Origin: Anodontia alba
Lineage: Eukaryota > Mollusca > Bivalvia > Lucinida > Lucinidae
Assembly: GCA_964016985.1 (NCBI GenBank)
Contig: OZ024834.1
Coordinates: 84,002,911 to 84,066,910, forward strand
Direction: 5' to 3'
Length of the DNA: 64,000 nucleotides
Positions 54,870 through 64,000 of the stretch are shown piece after piece. Positions within the stretch are counted from its first letter, which is position 1. The number at the start of each line of letters is the position of its first letter. The position numbers and the translations under genes were made by a program. The notes under the pieces were generated by a model. The model was not told the DNA's origin. It ran no database searches and was given only the letters and a program-made list of their open reading frames with translations.

Positions 54870-56240
54870 TACTGCATGCAACTGTAGCTTCATCTTTTTT
54901 ACGTACAATGGTGTTTTTAATTAGTTTAGTATTTATATCTTCTGCATACATGTAGCATATAGCACTGTACACACGCATATATGTTTATATCTTATGCATA
55001 CACGAAACAACCTTCAGCTCTGTACACACGCCTTGACCTCCTTTTGTTGATACCTTTGATATATAGCTAGGTATTACGATTACTCATTTATGCCATACAT
55101 AATACTCAAAAAAAAAAAAGAAAAAAAAGAAGAAAGAAAAACAATAGCCCACTGCTGGAGGGGGGAGGGGGGGGGGGAGTCACTTCCTATATTGAGCAGT
55201 TCAGGGATGTGCCGCTGGAATAGGTATACTTTTCATGCATGAAATTATATGATAAGGTATCAATTTTAGCACCAAGTTATATCAATAGCCTCCAGTTCTA
55301 AAGCAGCATTACATCAATTACCCATTGATTTCCAATTTTGGCAGACAACTTAACTGACCACATACATAATCAAAACAAAAGGCAAAATGCAGATATATTT
55401 TGCATAAAATTCCCAAGTACGTTGTCTGTTTTGGTTTTATTTGTGTTTACTAATATTCTTCTACTATATGAATAGGCTATCGTTTTACATGAAAATTATA
55501 TGAATAGGTAAATCATATGAATAGAGGGTGTATTCAAAGTTCCAGCGGCACACCCCGCCCAAAATCCACCCACCCCTCGAGGCCCACTGTAATAGCCTGG
55601 CCCCACGCTAAGAATACCTTTTCTAATCTAACAAAGGTAAAGCACTCCTCCTCGACTATTTTTCTACACATATCATCTCCCTTACCTGACAGAAACTCAT
55701 GGCCTGGTTAACTTTGTTTTGGAAGTTCGTGGAATTGCATTATAAGTGGCATACATAATGTCCATTATCATTAGCTTTGGCAACTATTGTTTGTTTTAAT
55801 TTATTTTAATATGTTTATTTTGATGTTACGTACATCAGTTGAGAATCGATTATTTATGTTCAATTATTCAAGATACGGACCATTGTTTATTTGAAAAGAA
55901 AGTTATGGGGAAAATCGTTATTAGAAAATGAATTGAATAAGGAAAAAAAAAAACTGGTAATTTGAATGGAATTTTCATACCAGTCATACCGAATTTATCA
56001 TTAATATATGGTAAGAAAGGCCTAGACCACTTTTGGACGGTTCGTGAAGGGGGAGTCTTATCAGGCTCTGTACCATTGCTCATTCTGCTAGATCAGCAAC
56101 ATTACCTTTTCGAGAATTCATGACCACTTTTAGGACATATTTATACAAAAAAGTCCAGATGAGTAATTATTTTCAGTTATTGTAGTACACGCTGATTTAA
56201 TATTCAATTAAGACTACTCACACATCTGCATAGTCATGCT
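54870..56240. other. XYLB intron 1, no exon seen
   Basis: Poly-A and poly-G runs (55108-55180). A TGCCGCTGGAA/TTCCAGCGGCA pair (55209 and 55540) marks a foldback of about 400 bp. Confidence 0.5.
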
Positions 56241-56248
56241 GCTGAAAT

Positions 56249-56575
56249 ACAGACAGCCTTCTTTATACCGACACTCGATACAACGACAAAGTCCTTATTA
56301 TGACAATTTGACAGTCACTCTTTGCTTTAGAGGTAATAATTAGTCACAAATTATACAGGAATATTGTATTTAATCCTTTAAAGAAACATATCTTTTGGAT
56401 ATTTGTTAGAATAGCCTCAGTGAGGCGATTCTAACAAGTGTCCAAAAAATATGTTCTGTGAAGAAATAAGAACAAAACAAGACCTTTTTACATATCAATC
56501 TGCTCATTAAGTAAATTCAACAATGGCAACGTCTTTGGGAACAAAATGCTGTCGTTGTAATGCTCGCGAGTGTTC
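56249..56575. mobile_element. pogo-like MITE (family of 8515)
   Basis: CTTCTTTATACCGACACTCG end; core AATAGCCTCAGTGAGGCGATT; GTCGTTGTAATGCTCGCGAG end. Confidence 0.65.
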
Positions 56576-56639
56576 AAAATATATATATTCAGTTAAATTC
56601 ATGAGGTACCTAAACTTGATATTTTTACGCTAATTTTTT

Positions 56640-57013
56640 GACTCGAAACTCCACAAACTAAACTGGATACTCAACAATTTAAACTCACACTTGACCAAGT
56701 TAACTCGATACTTGATCAACTTAACTCGAAACTCGACAATTTTAACTCGATACTCAACCAACTTTACTCGATACTTGACAATTTTAACTCGAACTCAGCC
56801 AATTTAACTCGATACTTGACCAATTCAACTTGACACTCGACACTCAACCAATACAACTCGACGCTCGACTAATTAAAGTGGATACTCGACAATTTTAAGT
56901 TGATACTCGATAAATTCAACTTGATACTCGACCGACTTAATGCAATACTCGACCATTTTAACTCGATACTTGACTTTTACAACTCGATACTTGACAATTT
57001 TGGCTCGATACAA
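56640..57013. repeat. Degenerate ~20-bp tandem array
   Basis: Repeated ACTCGATACTTGACAATTTT variants, about 18 units, with GAT/GAA and ACA/CCA variation. XYLB intron 1. Confidence 0.75.
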
Positions 57014-57188
57014 CATGTACAATACTTAACTCAGCAAAACGAAACCCTCACAAAATGGTTAATATAATGCTAAAGAGTGTTTTAAATATAAACTTTTTGA
57101 AAATTATTTCATTTAGATGGAAAGTTGGCTTTGCCCCACGCTTTTCACTTTTTGTTCACAAAAGGTGAGAAAAGTGGAGCTAGGAATG

Positions 57189-57469
57189 TATCACGAAAAC
57201 ATACCTATACAATTTTGATCCCCTTAAACCCCACTTTTATATAGTAAAACTGGGGTTGACAGGGGTATACATTATTTTTCTTATTTCTGCACAAAAACAT
57301 AGATTGTGGGTACTAACGGGTACCCACGGCGAGGCGGTTCTAACGAGTACCCACAATCTATGTTTTGAGCAGAAATATTAAAAATATCAGGATTTTTATC
57401 TGATTTTTTTTTTTTCATTTTTTGGTGGTAAAATTTTCAGTATAATTGAATAGGCATGTTTTCGTAATG
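57189..57469 (-). mobile_element. HP1 foldback MITE, copy 5 (XYLB intron 1)
   Basis: Same family, reverse orientation. The centre is rearranged: the first arm of the hairpin is partly replaced by a second ACGGGTACCCA segment. Confidence 0.78.
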
Positions 57470-58110
57470 TATGGGCAAAATTATCATACGTTGATGTATA
57501 GAGGGTTGGATGTTGTGGTTGAATATTGCGCAGGTTGATAGGTTCTGATATTAGTGCGAGATCTCTGGAGACACATTTTTAACGTCGCGCCAATTTCCAT
57601 GTGCTTGTCAGTGGTCGCTCAAAATTTCAAGAGCTGTTCAATGCACTAAAGGCAATAGAAACCTAAGCTTTGGACACTATGAATGTTTATGGACCGGTAT
57701 CGGGCCATATTCCGTCGGACAACGCCATGCCCTTCGAGCAGTCAGTAAACATCCATAGTACCTTCAGCTAAGGTTACTGTTGCTTAAATATAGGCAGTTC
57801 ACACATGGTCTTGTTAAACATGCTGAGAGTCTAACATAACAATCGGGCTTGGTTCATTTGTCTGCATCTCCGTTGCTATGGCAACCGCATTCAAAGACTT
57901 TCACCGAAAACCAACGAAAAATACTTAAACATAGGCATATTTGTCCTTACATGTACACTGCTCTCAAATTGCATTTCTTCATCCCACACATGATTTATTT
58001 CTGAAAGTAAAGACTTAAATAAAATGTTTTTTTGTTTGTTTTTTTTTGTAACAGCCCTCTTAACCTGCTCAAGTGCACTTAGCTACCAAAATATCTTGTG
58101 TATACAAACT
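57470..58110. other. XYLB intron 1, no exon seen
   Basis: Unique-looking sequence with inverted pieces near 57660-57780 (GAAACCTAAGC...GCTAAGGTTACTG). No frame supported. Confidence 0.4.
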
Positions 58111-58177
58111 GCAAACAGTGTAGACCCTGATCAGATATCGCGTTCTGTGGTGTCCGATCTGGGTCTACACTGTTTGC
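58111..58177. repeat. CAAACAGTG palindrome (XYLB intron 1)
   Basis: Arms GCAAACAGTGTAGACCCTGA and inverse. Confidence 0.74.
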
Positions 58178-58193
58178 TCTTGCTCCTGCGAAC

Positions 58194-58536
58194 ACAGTCA
58201 ACTCTCTTTATACCGACACTCGAGACAACAACAAAATTCGTTATCATGACAATTTGAATGTCACGAAACCTTCGCTCAAGAGATGACAGTTAATGAGAAA
58301 TTATGCAAGAATATTGCATCAAAACTTCAAACAAAATATGTTTTGGATATTTGTTAGAATCGCCTCACTGAGGCGATTCTAACAAATATCCAAAACATAT
58401 GTTTGAGGAACTAAGCATAAAACAAGGTCTTTCTTACATATTATTCTGTCCATTAAGGATTCCTTACAACAGCGAATTCATTTTAATGGCAACATCTTTG
58501 GGAGCAAATGCTGTTGCTGTAACGAGAGTTCGCTGT
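58194..58536. mobile_element. pogo-like MITE (family of 8515)
   Basis: ACAGTCAACTCTCTTTATAC start; perfect core AATCGCCTCACTGAGGCGATT; GTAACGAGAGTTCGCTGTA end. Confidence 0.72.
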
Positions 58537-58800
58537 ACCTAGGTTTATTATGGTATATCAATACGCGAACAACATATGAGCCGGGGCACAGTATTTCCTT
58601 TAAGACTGCTCGTGCGTCCAGTGAACTCAGATCAGCCTGTGCATTCACACATTCTAAGCAGAACCGCTGCCATCCTGGATTTTTGGCTACCCATATATAC
58701 ATACATGCCATATCGCACACGGTGAGATAAAATCTCACAGAATTTGGCCAGTCTGAAAGGCAATTCCCATAAAAATTCAAATCTCACAGAATTTTCAGAT

Positions 58801-59000
58801 NNNNNNNNNNNNNNNNNNNNNNNNNNNNNNNNNNNNNNNNNNNNNNNNNNNNNNNNNNNNNNNNNNNNNNNNNNNNNNNNNNNNNNNNNNNNNNNNNNNN
58901 NNNNNNNNNNNNNNNNNNNNNNNNNNNNNNNNNNNNNNNNNNNNNNNNNNNNNNNNNNNNNNNNNNNNNNNNNNNNNNNNNNNNNNNNNNNNNNNNNNNN
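58801..59000. other. Assembly gap
   Basis: Exactly 200 N, a placeholder length. Frames across it are meaningless. Confidence 0.99.
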
Positions 59001-59085
59001 CAACAAGACTATCTTCGGTTATAACTATTCTAAATTAATTGGTATGTTTTCTTGCCAAACGCTTATGTAGGCCCTACAACACCAT

Positions 59086-59270
59086 AACTCCAGATGAGAG
59101 GGGATTTTCACATAATATTTTACATATTTCTCCACGACAATTCATGTTGTGGGTACTCACAACATGTGTTTTCGTGGAGACAAGAAAAAAAAAATCGGTA
59201 CTTTTCGCTTGAAAAAAAAAAAAAAAAAAAACAACAAAAAACAACAACAACAGCAAAACCTTATCCCTGG
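59086..59270 (+). mobile_element. HP2 relic followed by poly-A/CAA run
   Basis: ACTCCAGATGAGAGGGG end and two arms (TTGTGGGTACTCACAACATG) without the core. An A-rich stretch follows at 59212-59250. Confidence 0.5.
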
Positions 59271-59337
59271 AGTATGGAACAATCATAACAAAATGGGTCC
59301 TTCACTTGCGAAATTCAAATGCGCAGACCTGGTCGTC

Positions 59338-59447
59338 TGCCCAGTAAACACACAACGTCCCAACAACGTCGTTACAACGTCGCTGCAACGCCATGACGTT
59401 GCAGCGACGTTGTAACGACGTTGTTGCAACGTTGTGTGTTTGGTGGG
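59338..59447. mobile_element. Foldback, CCCAGTAAACACACAACGTC ends
   Basis: Palindromic, with arms of AACGTCGTTACAACGTCG type. XYLB intron 1. Confidence 0.66.
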
Positions 59448-59600
59448 TGGTTGCTTTTGCAAGCGGACATCGAATGTTCTGATCAGATTGTGACTAAACA
59501 GGCTGACCTGGGCCTTGGATGCCTGTATTCGATAAAAAGACCTTCCCTTGCGTTGAGTACTTCAGCCAATTTATGTCTAGTGTCCTATAAAAGTGACGTT

Positions 59601-59669
59601 GGCAAACAATGTAGACGCAAATCAGACACCGCAGAACGCGGCGTCTGATCAGGGTCTATAATGTTTGCA
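59601..59669. repeat. CAAACAGTG palindrome (XYLB intron 1)
   Basis: Centre GACACCGCAGAACGCGGCGT. Confidence 0.73.
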
Positions 59670-59755
59670 ATAAATATGTAGAATTTCTATAAGCTATGGC
59701 AATAATAAAAAAAAAAAACAAAAAAACTAATCAGACACTTCTTCTACTGGAAATG

Positions 59756-60025
59756 CATCACGAAAACACGCCTATATAATTTTGACCCCATTAAACCCCA
59801 CTTTTATATTGTAAAATGGGGGTTTAGAGGGATACACATTAATTTTCTTATTTCGGCTTTAAAACATATGTTTTGAGCAGAAATATGAAAAATATCAGAT
59901 TTTTTTTATCTGAAAATTTACATTTTTATTTTTATTTATTTATTTTTATTTATTTATTTATTTATTTATTTATTTTTTTGGTGGCAAAATTTTCCGTATA
60001 TTTGAATAGGCATGTTTTCGTAATG
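59756..60025 (-). mobile_element. HP1 foldback MITE, copy 6, core lost
   Basis: Ends match HP1 but the central hairpin is gone, and a (TTTA)n run fills 59930-59985. Confidence 0.76.
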
Positions 60026-60070
60026 GAATCGGTCAAAAGAGAAAATTAAGGCAGAAGAGTCAACGGCATA

Positions 60071-60349
60071 CATTACGTAAACACGCCTATTCAAATATAC
60101 TGAACATTTTAACCAGCAAAAAATGAAAATTTTCAGATAAAAATTCGGATATTTCTCATACTTCTGGTCAAAACATAGATTGTGGGTACTCGTTAGAACC
60201 GCCTCGTCGAGGCGGTTCTAATGAGTACCCACAATCTATGTTTTTGGACAGAAATAAGAAAAATAATGTATACCCCTGTAAACCCCAGTTTTACTATATA
60301 AAAGTGGGGTTTAAGGGGGTCAATATTATATAGGCATGTTTTCTTGATG
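60071..60349 (+). mobile_element. HP1 foldback MITE, copy 7
   Basis: Same family with perfect core AACCGCCTCGTCGAGGCGGTT. Lies 45 bp from copy 6 in opposite orientation. Confidence 0.82.
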
Positions 60350-60548
60350 AATGGGTTAAATAAACTGACATACTCGACTACTCTAGCCTAGCCACTACTT
60401 TTATTCGTAATTTTGATTTTTAGTTTAAGTATATAGTTTATTCTTATACACACAACAATACAAAACACCCGGTTCTTATCAATTACACACCTATACAAAC
60501 GTTACAACAGGGATCCAGAAGAAAGTCAAACGAAACACTTGTGCATAA

Positions 60549-60728
60549 ATGCATAGCTACAGATAAGAGGGGGTATCCACGTTATATTTTTCTTATTTCT
60601 CGACGAATACATATGTTGTGGGCGAGGCGCTTCTAATGAGTACCCACACCATTTGTTTTTATTGAGAAATAAGAAAGATATCAGCATTTTTCGGATGAAA
60701 AAAGCACCTTATCTGTTGCTATGTAAAT
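60549..60728 (-). mobile_element. HP2 copy, core arm deleted
   Basis: AGCTACAGATAAGAGGGGG end and CACCTTATCTGTTGCTATG end; GGGCGAGGCGCTTCTAATGA in the centre. Lies in XYLB intron 1. Confidence 0.62.
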
Positions 60729-61127
60729 AAATATTTAAAGCTGTCTCCCTAATTACACTTGAAGCTCCACGGGGAATAGAGTTCCTATCTCTAATCCTCT
60801 CGTTGAACAATGATTGTTTACACATAAATGTTAAATTTCCGTTTTTTGGCTGTTGTTTTTACGTTTTCTTCGTTATCGGCAGAGCCGTTTTCAATTAAAA
60901 CAATAAAAATAAAAAAAAAGAACGTGAAATGATTCACAAGATAATAGTAAATGTAAAGAAACAAAGTCGTTGGCATCTATTATTTGTGTCCCAATGAACG
61001 AGCAGTATTTTATGACCTCCCTTGCTACTCTTCTGCGATAAACGTTTCGGTAATCCTAAAGAACGACACGAAGGTGTATCCAGTCACTTTAATAACTACG
61101 TTTTTGGCACAGAACAGTTTTTGTATT

Positions 61128-61553
61128 CTATTGTAAACTCCTGCAGTATCCTACCACCCTAGATGGTGTCCAAATTATGGTGGCTCTATAATACATTAAT
61201 TCCCCCCAACTCAGCTTCCTGTCCGAGCCACCTACCCGCAAGCCATCTATAACCGTCTTGCAACAATTCTGCGTCCAACTCCAAGATTGTTTATTGAAAC
61301 CAATCCACCAAGATCTTATGTTCCTCTCATCTAGTCCGTAAATCGAAAAATAGTGGTCAGGACCTCGCCCTTCTGCTTCTGTATCTTCGGTCAAATTTTC
61401 GCTTGTGTGGATATCCTGCTTTTTGCCTTTCTTTTTCTTTCCAGCTTTGTCTTCACCGGGCCACAAACTTATATACGTCCCGTCCCCTAGTTCCATTGAA
61501 GCATGTCCCACCTGCCCCGACTGGGGACCCCATACATATACAGTGACTGTCAT
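61128..61553 (-). CDS. Putative permuted papain-fold protein nested in XYLB intron 1
   Basis: A 141-aa ORF from ATG 61553; the same frame stays open to an earlier ATG at 61667 (179 aa). I prefer 61553 because the ordered region starts there (MTVTVYVWGP). Visible features: GHASMELGDGTYISLWPGE with a candidate catalytic His at residue 17, a Lys-rich insert (KAGKKKKGKK), then W-rich sequence and QNCCKTVIDGL with candidate Cys at 97 or 98, followed by GG. His before Cys is the order of circularly permuted papain-like enzymes (LRAT, PPPDE and related bacterial groups). The fold is inferred and no family is proven. It lies antisense within the large XYLB intron. A single coding exon is possible; an upstream 5' exon cannot be excluded. 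Confidence 0.55.
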   Translation of the reverse strand: MTVTVYVWGPQSGQVGHASMELGDGTYISLWPGEDKAGKKKKGKKQDIHTSENLTEDTEAEGRGPDHYFSIYGLDERNIRSWWIGFNKQSWSWTQNCCKTVIDGLRVGGSDRKLSWGELMYYRATIIWTPSRVVGYCRSLQ

Positions 61554-61786
61554 ATCAGCCCCATACATATACACTGATAGATAAGGTGACAGAATATAAC
61601 GAAGTCTACGAGTGTTCGTTTTCGCTATATCTGCGAACAAATGCCACAACGAATTGGTAGAATGCAAATTTATATTTCAAATTTTTGTTTCACTTTCGAG
61701 TTTCGCATATTTTGTTAATCTTCTGACGTGGAATATATTTTTATCTTAGTACTATGTTTACTCTAAGTTTTCGAATAGACATGTCT

Positions 61787-61842
61787 GAGCAAACTGTTGA
61801 GACCATGGATGCGGTATCTGATCAGGGTCTACACTGTTTGCC
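61787..61842. repeat. CAAACAGTG palindrome, shortened (XYLB intron 1)
   Basis: One arm lost about 12 bp (GAGACCATGGATGCGGTATC). Confidence 0.65.
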
Positions 61843-63148
61843 ACTCATCCAGCATATTTACACGCAAGAAAAAGTAGTCAAGTGGATTTGTTCAGATATT
61901 AGGATACGTATGATAAAGAGCGAAGGTGTCCGAATACTTCGGGTAAATACGGTATTTGGGTTTTCCCATTCGTGAGTCAGTTATCGAGGGTTTTATTCTC
62001 GGAAATACCTTGTGACCGACTATTTAACGACATCCTTTAGATAACTGTAATATCCTTCGCCTCCGATAGTTAGGCCGGTTCTCTCCCCTGGTATAGCTGA
62101 TCGCACACGATCACATATATACGCGTAAGTCATACGGGCATGGCCAACGTTGCCGTTGCAGAAGGCAACGTTGGCCTGCACGCCTATAGTTAACACGCAT
62201 GAAACTCACCACTGTATCCTGCATCTGTCTCTCAGCTGATCTGTGCCAAAGTTACCAATCTTGCGAAATTAAAACTGGCGAGAAATGGTCATTTTCTTAA
62301 AATGATTTTTTTTTCTTTTCGTGAATCTTTAAAGATGTAATCGTAATGAAAAATAGAGCCAGTCTAGTGTACTTTTTATTTTATTTATTTATTTTATTAT
62401 TATTATTTTTTTCATCTGCATCGTTACAGATTGTGACCCTGTCCTGCATAAAAAAAAAAAAAAAAAAACAAAAAAAAAAAAAAAAAACACTTTTCGGCTA
62501 GCTGAAAATTAAGCAATTGCCCTGCCCATTTCTAGGCAGTGCCTAAATTCATATAAGCTCTAGATAAGCTATTTCAACCCAAACTATTGATATCATTCTC
62601 ATTTTTCCAGAGAGAGAAAAAAAACAAAAACATAATGTGTGTGCTTTACAAAGGTGCTACTAATGAGTACCACAGCACATAAATGCTCCTCACTGAATGC
62701 AATGGTCACCAGAATTCCTCGCCCCCCCCCCCCCCCACCCCCACCCCTAATCACAGCGTTTTCAGCAGACTCTTGAAAACATACCCTTTTCCCACTTAAA
62801 TACCATTTTTCCTATCCTAAATGACAGCGCTGCGCACCACCCAATTTAGAAAAAAAAAAACAAAAAAAAAAACAAAAAAAAAAACCTTTCTCAACGTTTT
62901 TTTTTTTTTTTTTTTTGTGCCTGCATCGGCACCAAGCTGAACAGCAAGCGCCCCGCCCCAGGGACACATCAACCTTCTTTAAAAATGATAATTACAAGTT
63001 GATCCCATGATCTTTGAGAAAGTGCTGCCAGAGCAATGGTGACCTTTCAGATTGTCTACATAAGAGTGATGTGCCAAAATAATGTTTCGGTCAGTCCTGG
63101 GTTTTAGTTATTGCGGGTCGCCCTGGCGAGCCACATATTTAATACTCC

Positions 63149-63222
63149 GTATTTGATGTGTGATTAGCATGACTATTATTAATAGTCATCATGGTCATGC
63201 TAATCACACATCAAATACGGGA
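63149..63222. repeat. Palindrome (XYLB intron 1)
   Basis: GTATTTGATGTGTGATTAGC and its exact inverse around ATTATTAATAGT. Confidence 0.75.
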
Positions 63223-63441
63223 ATTATGCCAAACCCAGCTTAAGGGGACATAATTACCAATCGTTTGACTATTGACATAGTAATCGTGCATCTGGTAACG
63301 AGTTCGGTCGCTCCCATACCGATTTCCCCTCACATGATTTGTTTATGTAAAAATAAGAACAAAATATCACAGAATTACCATCAAATATTCCTCTTTAACA
63401 AGTTATATGAAACGGCATACATACGTATTTCTTCATTGCAG

Positions 63442-63524
63442 GCTAAGGTTATTGCTGTGGACGATGTTCTCAGAGTAGTATATGAGGATCATGTTTCATA
63501 CAAGGACGATCTACCGGGGTTTGG
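63442..63524 (+). CDS. XYLB: Xylulose kinase, coding exon 2
   Basis: An 83-bp exon: acceptor tttcttcattgcag, donor GTAAAC, phase 0 in and phase 2 out. Encodes AKVIAVDDVLRVVYEDHVSY followed by KDDLPGFG. This matches the beta-strand and strand-turn after the STQ loop in XYLB (residues about 18-46), including the Asp-Leu-Pro-x-Phe-Gly turn. An in-frame ATG upstream (63265) is intronic and not part of the protein. Remaining exons must lie to the right of the window. Confidence 0.85.
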
Positions 63525-63648
63525 GTAAACGCTTTACTTTCAATCTATTCAGTTTATACGTTTATTTTTTACTTTAATCGGACAGAACAGTCAGGACAAT
63601 ATACAGTAAAGCCCCGATGACTTGAACAACGGTGACTTGTTTACCGTG

Positions 63649-63929
63649 CACTACAAAAAACACGCCTATTCAAATATATAGAAAATGTCACCGCCAAAAG
63701 CTGTAAATTTTCAGATAAAAAACTCTTGATATTTTTCATATTTCTACTCAAAAAACATAGATTGTGGTACTCGTTAGAACCGCCTCGGCGAGGCGGTTCT
63801 AACGATTACCCACAATCTATGTTTTGAGCAGAAATAAGAAAAATAATGTAAACCCCTGTTAACCCCAGTTTTACTATATAAAAGTGGGGTTTAAGGGGGT
63901 CAGTATTTTATAGGCATGTTTTCGTAATG
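63649..63929 (+). mobile_element. HP1 foldback MITE, copy 8 (XYLB intron 2)
   Basis: Same family. Core AACCGCCTCGGCGAGGCGGTT. Lies just downstream of XYLB exon 2. Confidence 0.82.
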
Positions 63930-63983
63930 CTGATTCGGTTTTGAGTCCCTTAGTAATTCTTCCTATAGCTCAAGAAAACAAAT

Positions 63984-64000
63984 ACAGTCGACTATCGTTA
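63984..64000 (+). mobile_element. Start of a pogo-like MITE, cut by the window edge
   Basis: TACAGTCGACTATCGTTA resembles the ends of the 54568 family. Confidence 0.35.

Larger units (their letters stand above)
61700..63441. other. XYLB intron 1, 3' part
   Basis: Palindromes (61787, 62139-62185, 63149), several A/T runs (62450-62490, 62850-62915) and a C-rich run (62720-62745). No exon before 63442. Confidence 0.5.

Noticed and set aside
58632..59070. Frames across the N run
   Set aside because: They are created by 200 undefined bases.
63265..63441. Upstream extension of XYLB exon 2 to ATG 63265
   Set aside because: A strong acceptor (cttcattgcag) precedes 63442, and the extension has no similarity to the kinase while exon 1 at 54490 supplies the right N-terminus.

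Overview
The window reads as nuclear DNA from an animal, most likely a bivalve mollusc. The genome is AT-rich and the genes have introns. Most of the window is repeats: foldback (hairpin) elements, tRNA-derived SINEs, mariner/pogo-type miniature elements, tandem arrays and an intact LTR retrotransposon. The organism guess is inference from repeat style and protein similarity. No bacterial operon, CRISPR array or rRNA gene is present.

Genes. (1) TAF11, the TFIID subunit, is complete on the minus strand. It has four coding exons (46986-46691, 44798-44711, 41317-41221, 38792-38662), all joined by canonical GT/AG sites, and encodes 203 aa. Intron 2 holds a tandem array of about seven partial copies of exon 3, each with its own 3' splice site. 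(2) The first two coding exons of a xylulose kinase (XYLB) lie on the plus strand at 54490-54540 and 63442-63524, separated by an 8.9-kb intron; the rest is beyond the window. (3) Inside that intron, on the opposite strand (61553-61128), is a compact ORF with a His-then-Cys arrangement suggesting a permuted papain-like fold. (4) Two probable exons of genes I do not recognise lie on the minus strand, at 2336-2120 and 21376-21094.

Mobile DNA. At 27683-34109 is a very young Ty3/Gypsy-type LTR retrotransposon with nearly identical LTRs, a 4-bp target duplication, and a primer site and polypurine tract. One long frame carries Gag, protease, integrase, then reverse transcriptase and RNase H. Integrase before RT is the Copia-like order, within Gypsy-type sequence known from the Gmr1 group. 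Its apparent gag ATG is followed directly by TAA. A small TRIM-like element sits in TAF11 intron 1 at 46108-46643. Two 1134-bp elements with matching ends lie in opposite orientation at 14429-15562 and 17898-19031; each carries a TATA promoter and an ORF that runs off the element's end.

Layout. 1-2.7 kb: foldbacks and an orphan exon. 2.9-8.5 kb: a 322-bp tandem array interrupted by a 2.9-kb element made of 144-bp and 345-bp repeats. 9.1-10.2 kb: a reverse copy of that element. 10.6-27.6 kb: dense MITEs, the twin elements and a fresh SINE. 27.7-34.1 kb: the retrotransposon. 34.4-38.6 kb: SINE, MITEs and a 57-bp minisatellite. 38.7-47 kb: TAF11. 47-54.4 kb: large foldbacks and simple repeats. 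54.5-64 kb: start of XYLB, including a 200-base assembly gap (58801-59000).

A recurring theme is a short core hairpin (TTAGAA-NN-GCCTC / GAGGC-NN-TTCTAA) found inside several foldback families with different ends. Its two arms change together from copy to copy.
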